From Opacimonas sp040514355 (lineage in GTDB: Bacteria; Pseudomonadota; Gammaproteobacteria; Enterobacterales; Alteromonadaceae), in contig JBEVCF010000090.1 in NCBI GenBank assembly GCA_040514355.1, positions 13,613 to 77,612 of the forward strand: a stretch of 64,000 nt of DNA. The letters are read 5' to 3'. The translations under genes and the position numbers were made by a program. The notes beneath the pieces are model-generated. The model was not told the DNA's origin and ran no database searches. It saw only the letters and a program-made list of their open reading frames with translations. Shown here one piece after another: positions 62,244 to 64,000 of this stretch (within the stretch, counting starts at the first letter, position 1; every line of letters starts with the position of its first letter).

Positions 62244-63126
62244 GCGATTTATTCACTCCGACCAAATAGATGAGCCGCTCATCCAATACCAAGGCGCAGC
62301 AGCAAGTTACAGTGCCACTCAATACTTACATGCCAATTACCAAGGCAGTGTCATGGCGGTCAGCAATCTGAGTGATAACAAAGTATCGCAGGTCAATCAA
62401 TACGATGCCTTTGGTGTGCCTGCTGGCATTAATAACACCTTGTTTGCCTACACGGGGCAATTGTATTTAAACGAGTTACAATTATACTACTACAAAGCAC
62501 GGATTTATCATCCAAAGCTTGGGCGATTCCTGCAAACTGACCCTATTGGTTATGAAGATCAGATGAATCTGTATGCATATGTGGGGAATGATCCTATTAA
62601 TATGGTTGACCCCACGGGTAAAGTTGCTGAGTCGATCTGGGATGCGTCTAGCCTCAGCGTAGGGTTAGTTTCTTTAGGAAAAAATTTAGCTGCAGGAAAC
62701 TGGTCTGCTGCTGGCATTGATGCGATTGGAGTAATTGCAGATGGAGCTGCTTTAGCAATTCCATTTGTTCCGGGCGGTGCTAGTACGGCGATCAGTGGCT
62801 ATCGTCAAGGGGCTGATTTTATAGCTTCAGCTGATGGTGCTGTAGTGCGCAATTCTACTTCAGCGGTAAGAGAGTCATTAGAAGGCGCTGGAATGTCTGG
62901 AACAGCAGTAACGAACAAAGCGGGAACAGAAGCCGGAACTATTCATAATGTACCTGATATGAAGATGGATGTTAGAGTCATGGATGGTGGTCCAAATCAT
63001 CCACCAAGAGTAGTAACGTCTAGGCAAGGTTCTTCTCAGCCAGTAAATCCTGCAAATGGCAAAAATTTTGGTAACATGAAAAAAGCGGAACAAAGAGCTA
63101 AAAGTCATTTGGAGGTTGATAAATAA
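62126..63126 (+). pseudogene. orphan Rhs C-terminal cassette: core end plus variable toxin tip, no start
   Basis: One open frame runs from the tRNA junction to the stop at 63124-63126, with the first in-frame ATG only at 62353. It encodes the YD-repeat end, the Rhs-associated core close (GRFLQTDPIGYEDQMNLYAY, then NDPINMVDPTG) and a variable tip. The tip has a Gly/Ala-rich hydrophobic linker and a polar C-terminal domain (HNVPDMKMDVRVMDGG, NPANGKNFGNM) whose toxin type I cannot name. Without a 5' Rhs body or signals it is a silent tip that could recombine into a full rhs gene through the shared core. Confidence 0.8.
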
Positions 63127-63127
63127 C

Positions 63128-63517
63128 ATGGTGCAAACGGATATCGAATCAGCAAACAAAAAATTGACTGCGCTACTTCTAGGGGCGCAACTTGATAGAA
63201 TTGTGATTTCAAGCATAGAATTGAACATGTGCTTTATAAGTGAAACTATCCCTAGAACTGAAATTTGGTTAACAACTAGTGGAAGGGTGTCATCTAGTAA
63301 TTTATTAACAGAGGAGGATTTTTTTGAGCAAAGAGGTAAATCTTTATCGTTAATATACAGCTTGATTGGAAGCACAATAGCAAGTATTAATGTAATTGAA
63401 GAAGGCCAACTTTCGTTTGAACTTAATGATTTGACAATCTATATCCTACCAGATGAAGATAGCTCAGAGGAAGTATGGTCGGTGACGCCAGATAGCAGGA
63501 CTATGAATGGTTTGTAA
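63128..63517 (+). CDS. putative immunity protein to the Rhs tip
   Basis: 129 residues from the ATG at 63128, immediately after the toxin-tip stop. It is acidic, small and without signal peptide (MVQTDIESANKKLTALLLG, YILPDEDSSEEVWSV), and noticeably more AT-rich than the window. I do not recognise the family. Position directly after a polymorphic-toxin tip is the main evidence for immunity function. No ordinary gene follows before the next Rhs fragment; 63518-63611 shows nothing I can name. Confidence 0.65.
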   Translation: MVQTDIESANKKLTALLLGAQLDRIVISSIELNMCFISETIPRTEIWLTTSGRVSSSNLLTEEDFFEQRGKSLSLIYSLIGSTIASINVIEEGQLSFELNDLTIYILPDEDSSEEVWSVTPDSRTMNGL

Positions 63518-63611
63518 CTTTCACAGATAGTCATGAGCTTTTAGTTAAATAGTTTAACTTTTGAATCCAAAGCCTCGCTAGTCGGGTCTTTATTATATAG
63601 TATGGCATTGA

Positions 63612-64000
63612 AGGAAAATTCATAAGGACCAAGGCTTTGCCTACAACAAGATTGGGCAAGTCCAAGAGATTAGTACCAGTAATACCGGCTATCACTATCA
63701 AGGTAATGAGCAGCGTCAAGGCCAATATAAGGTTAATAATCTCAATCAGTACATTATGATTGAAGGTGCGATGTTGCACCACGATAAAAATGGTAACCTC
63801 ACTAGTGATGCCGATAACAACCGCTACAGTTACGACAGTGAAAATCGTTTAATTGCTGTCAATGGCAATAACACCGCGAGTATTACCTACGACCCCAATG
63901 GGCGTTTATATAAGACCGTTATCAATGGCAAAACGAGTTACTATGTATTTGCAGGGGATGCGCTAATTGCCACAACGGATGGCAATAACAACATCACCGC
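63612..64000 (+). pseudogene. second Rhs core fragment, no start, running off the window
   Basis: An open frame follows the TGA at 63609-63611 and encodes YD-repeat sequence (GFAYNKIGQVQEISTS, LTSDADNNRYSYDSENRL, ITYDPNGRLYK). Homology to Rhs core appears from about 63627 without a start codon or ribosome-binding site, so this is another displaced cassette or recombination boundary. The last 118 bases equal the start of the first cassette. Confidence 0.8.
63883..64000 (+). repeat. Rhs core direct repeat, copy 2 (continues past the window)
   Basis: Exact copy of 62126-62243; its right end is not visible. Confidence 0.97.

Noticed and set aside
63531..63782. 83-codon minus-strand frame
   Set aside because: It is antisense to the second Rhs core fragment and has no independent support.

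Overview
The window (~64 kb, mid-GC) looks like chromosome from a marine gammaproteobacterium, most likely an Alteromonadales/Alteromonadaceae relative. This rests on gene content: glnE-hldE, LpxL, TamAB, a DUF3718 protein, a DUF3081-like protein, a DUF5117/DUF4953-type zinc protease, CusCBA, a PQQ operon, and a sensor kinase resembling the marine 'dedicated sortase' kinases. No rRNA, complete tRNA, insertion sequence or CRISPR array was seen. Three runs of exactly ten N (30301, 49466, 57307) are assembly gaps. The last two falsely split genes, because the placeholder length does not keep the frame.

Layout. 1-2255: end of a response regulator and its overlapping sensor kinase. 2399-8941: a copper/silver efflux set (small Met/His/Cys-rich secreted protein, CusC-, CusB-, CusA-like), with a CusF-like metallochaperone domain fused to CusB. 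8938-12415: YjbQ, a DUF3718 protein, a histone-deacetylase-like amidohydrolase and PurT. 12402-23219 (minus): a co-directional run of acyl-CoA dehydrogenase, APH-type kinase, SDR, BASS transporter, serine hydrolase, TamA and TamB. The first three resemble the kinase/dehydrogenase/SDR core of 4-hydroxyacid catabolism. 23357-29949: thymidine kinase, FadE-like dehydrogenase, a small conserved protein and a large PAS hybrid kinase. 30089-39513: LpxL, GlnE, GIY-YIG protein, HldE, zinc metalloprotease and EamA transporter. 39510-47739 (minus): a PQQ region with an M17 aminopeptidase, the 23-residue PqqA precursor, a hairpin attenuator, PqqB, C, D and E, an M16 peptidase and an ABC exporter.

The most unusual region is 47903-56249 (plus), a tightly packed set that I do not recognise as a named system. 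It encodes a small secreted four-Cys protein, a lipoprotein, a membrane-anchored helical-repeat/PEGA protein, and a membrane-anchored PEGA-repeat protein with a formylglycine-generating-enzyme (FGE/SUMF1) fold domain lacking the catalytic cysteines. These are followed by a 40-residue membrane peptide, a MotA/TolQ/ExbB-type proton channel, and two paralogous proteins. Each paralogue has one N-terminal membrane helix with an ExbD/TolR-like Asp, then a von Willebrand A domain. I infer an ion-driven envelope machine in which VWA domains replace the usual periplasmic domain of ExbD/TolR/MotB.

56251-62006 holds a CIA30-like protein, an AIM24/TIGR00266 protein split by a gap, a HopJ-YciA thioesterase fusion, an FMN lactate-dehydrogenase-like enzyme with LrgA/LrgB, and CysM. 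From about 62045 to the end is an accessory region: a tRNA-Met/Ile2-like 3' fragment abuts a start-less Rhs C-terminal cassette (core end, variable tip, putative immunity gene). A second start-less Rhs core fragment follows, and the two share an exact direct repeat of at least 118 bp.
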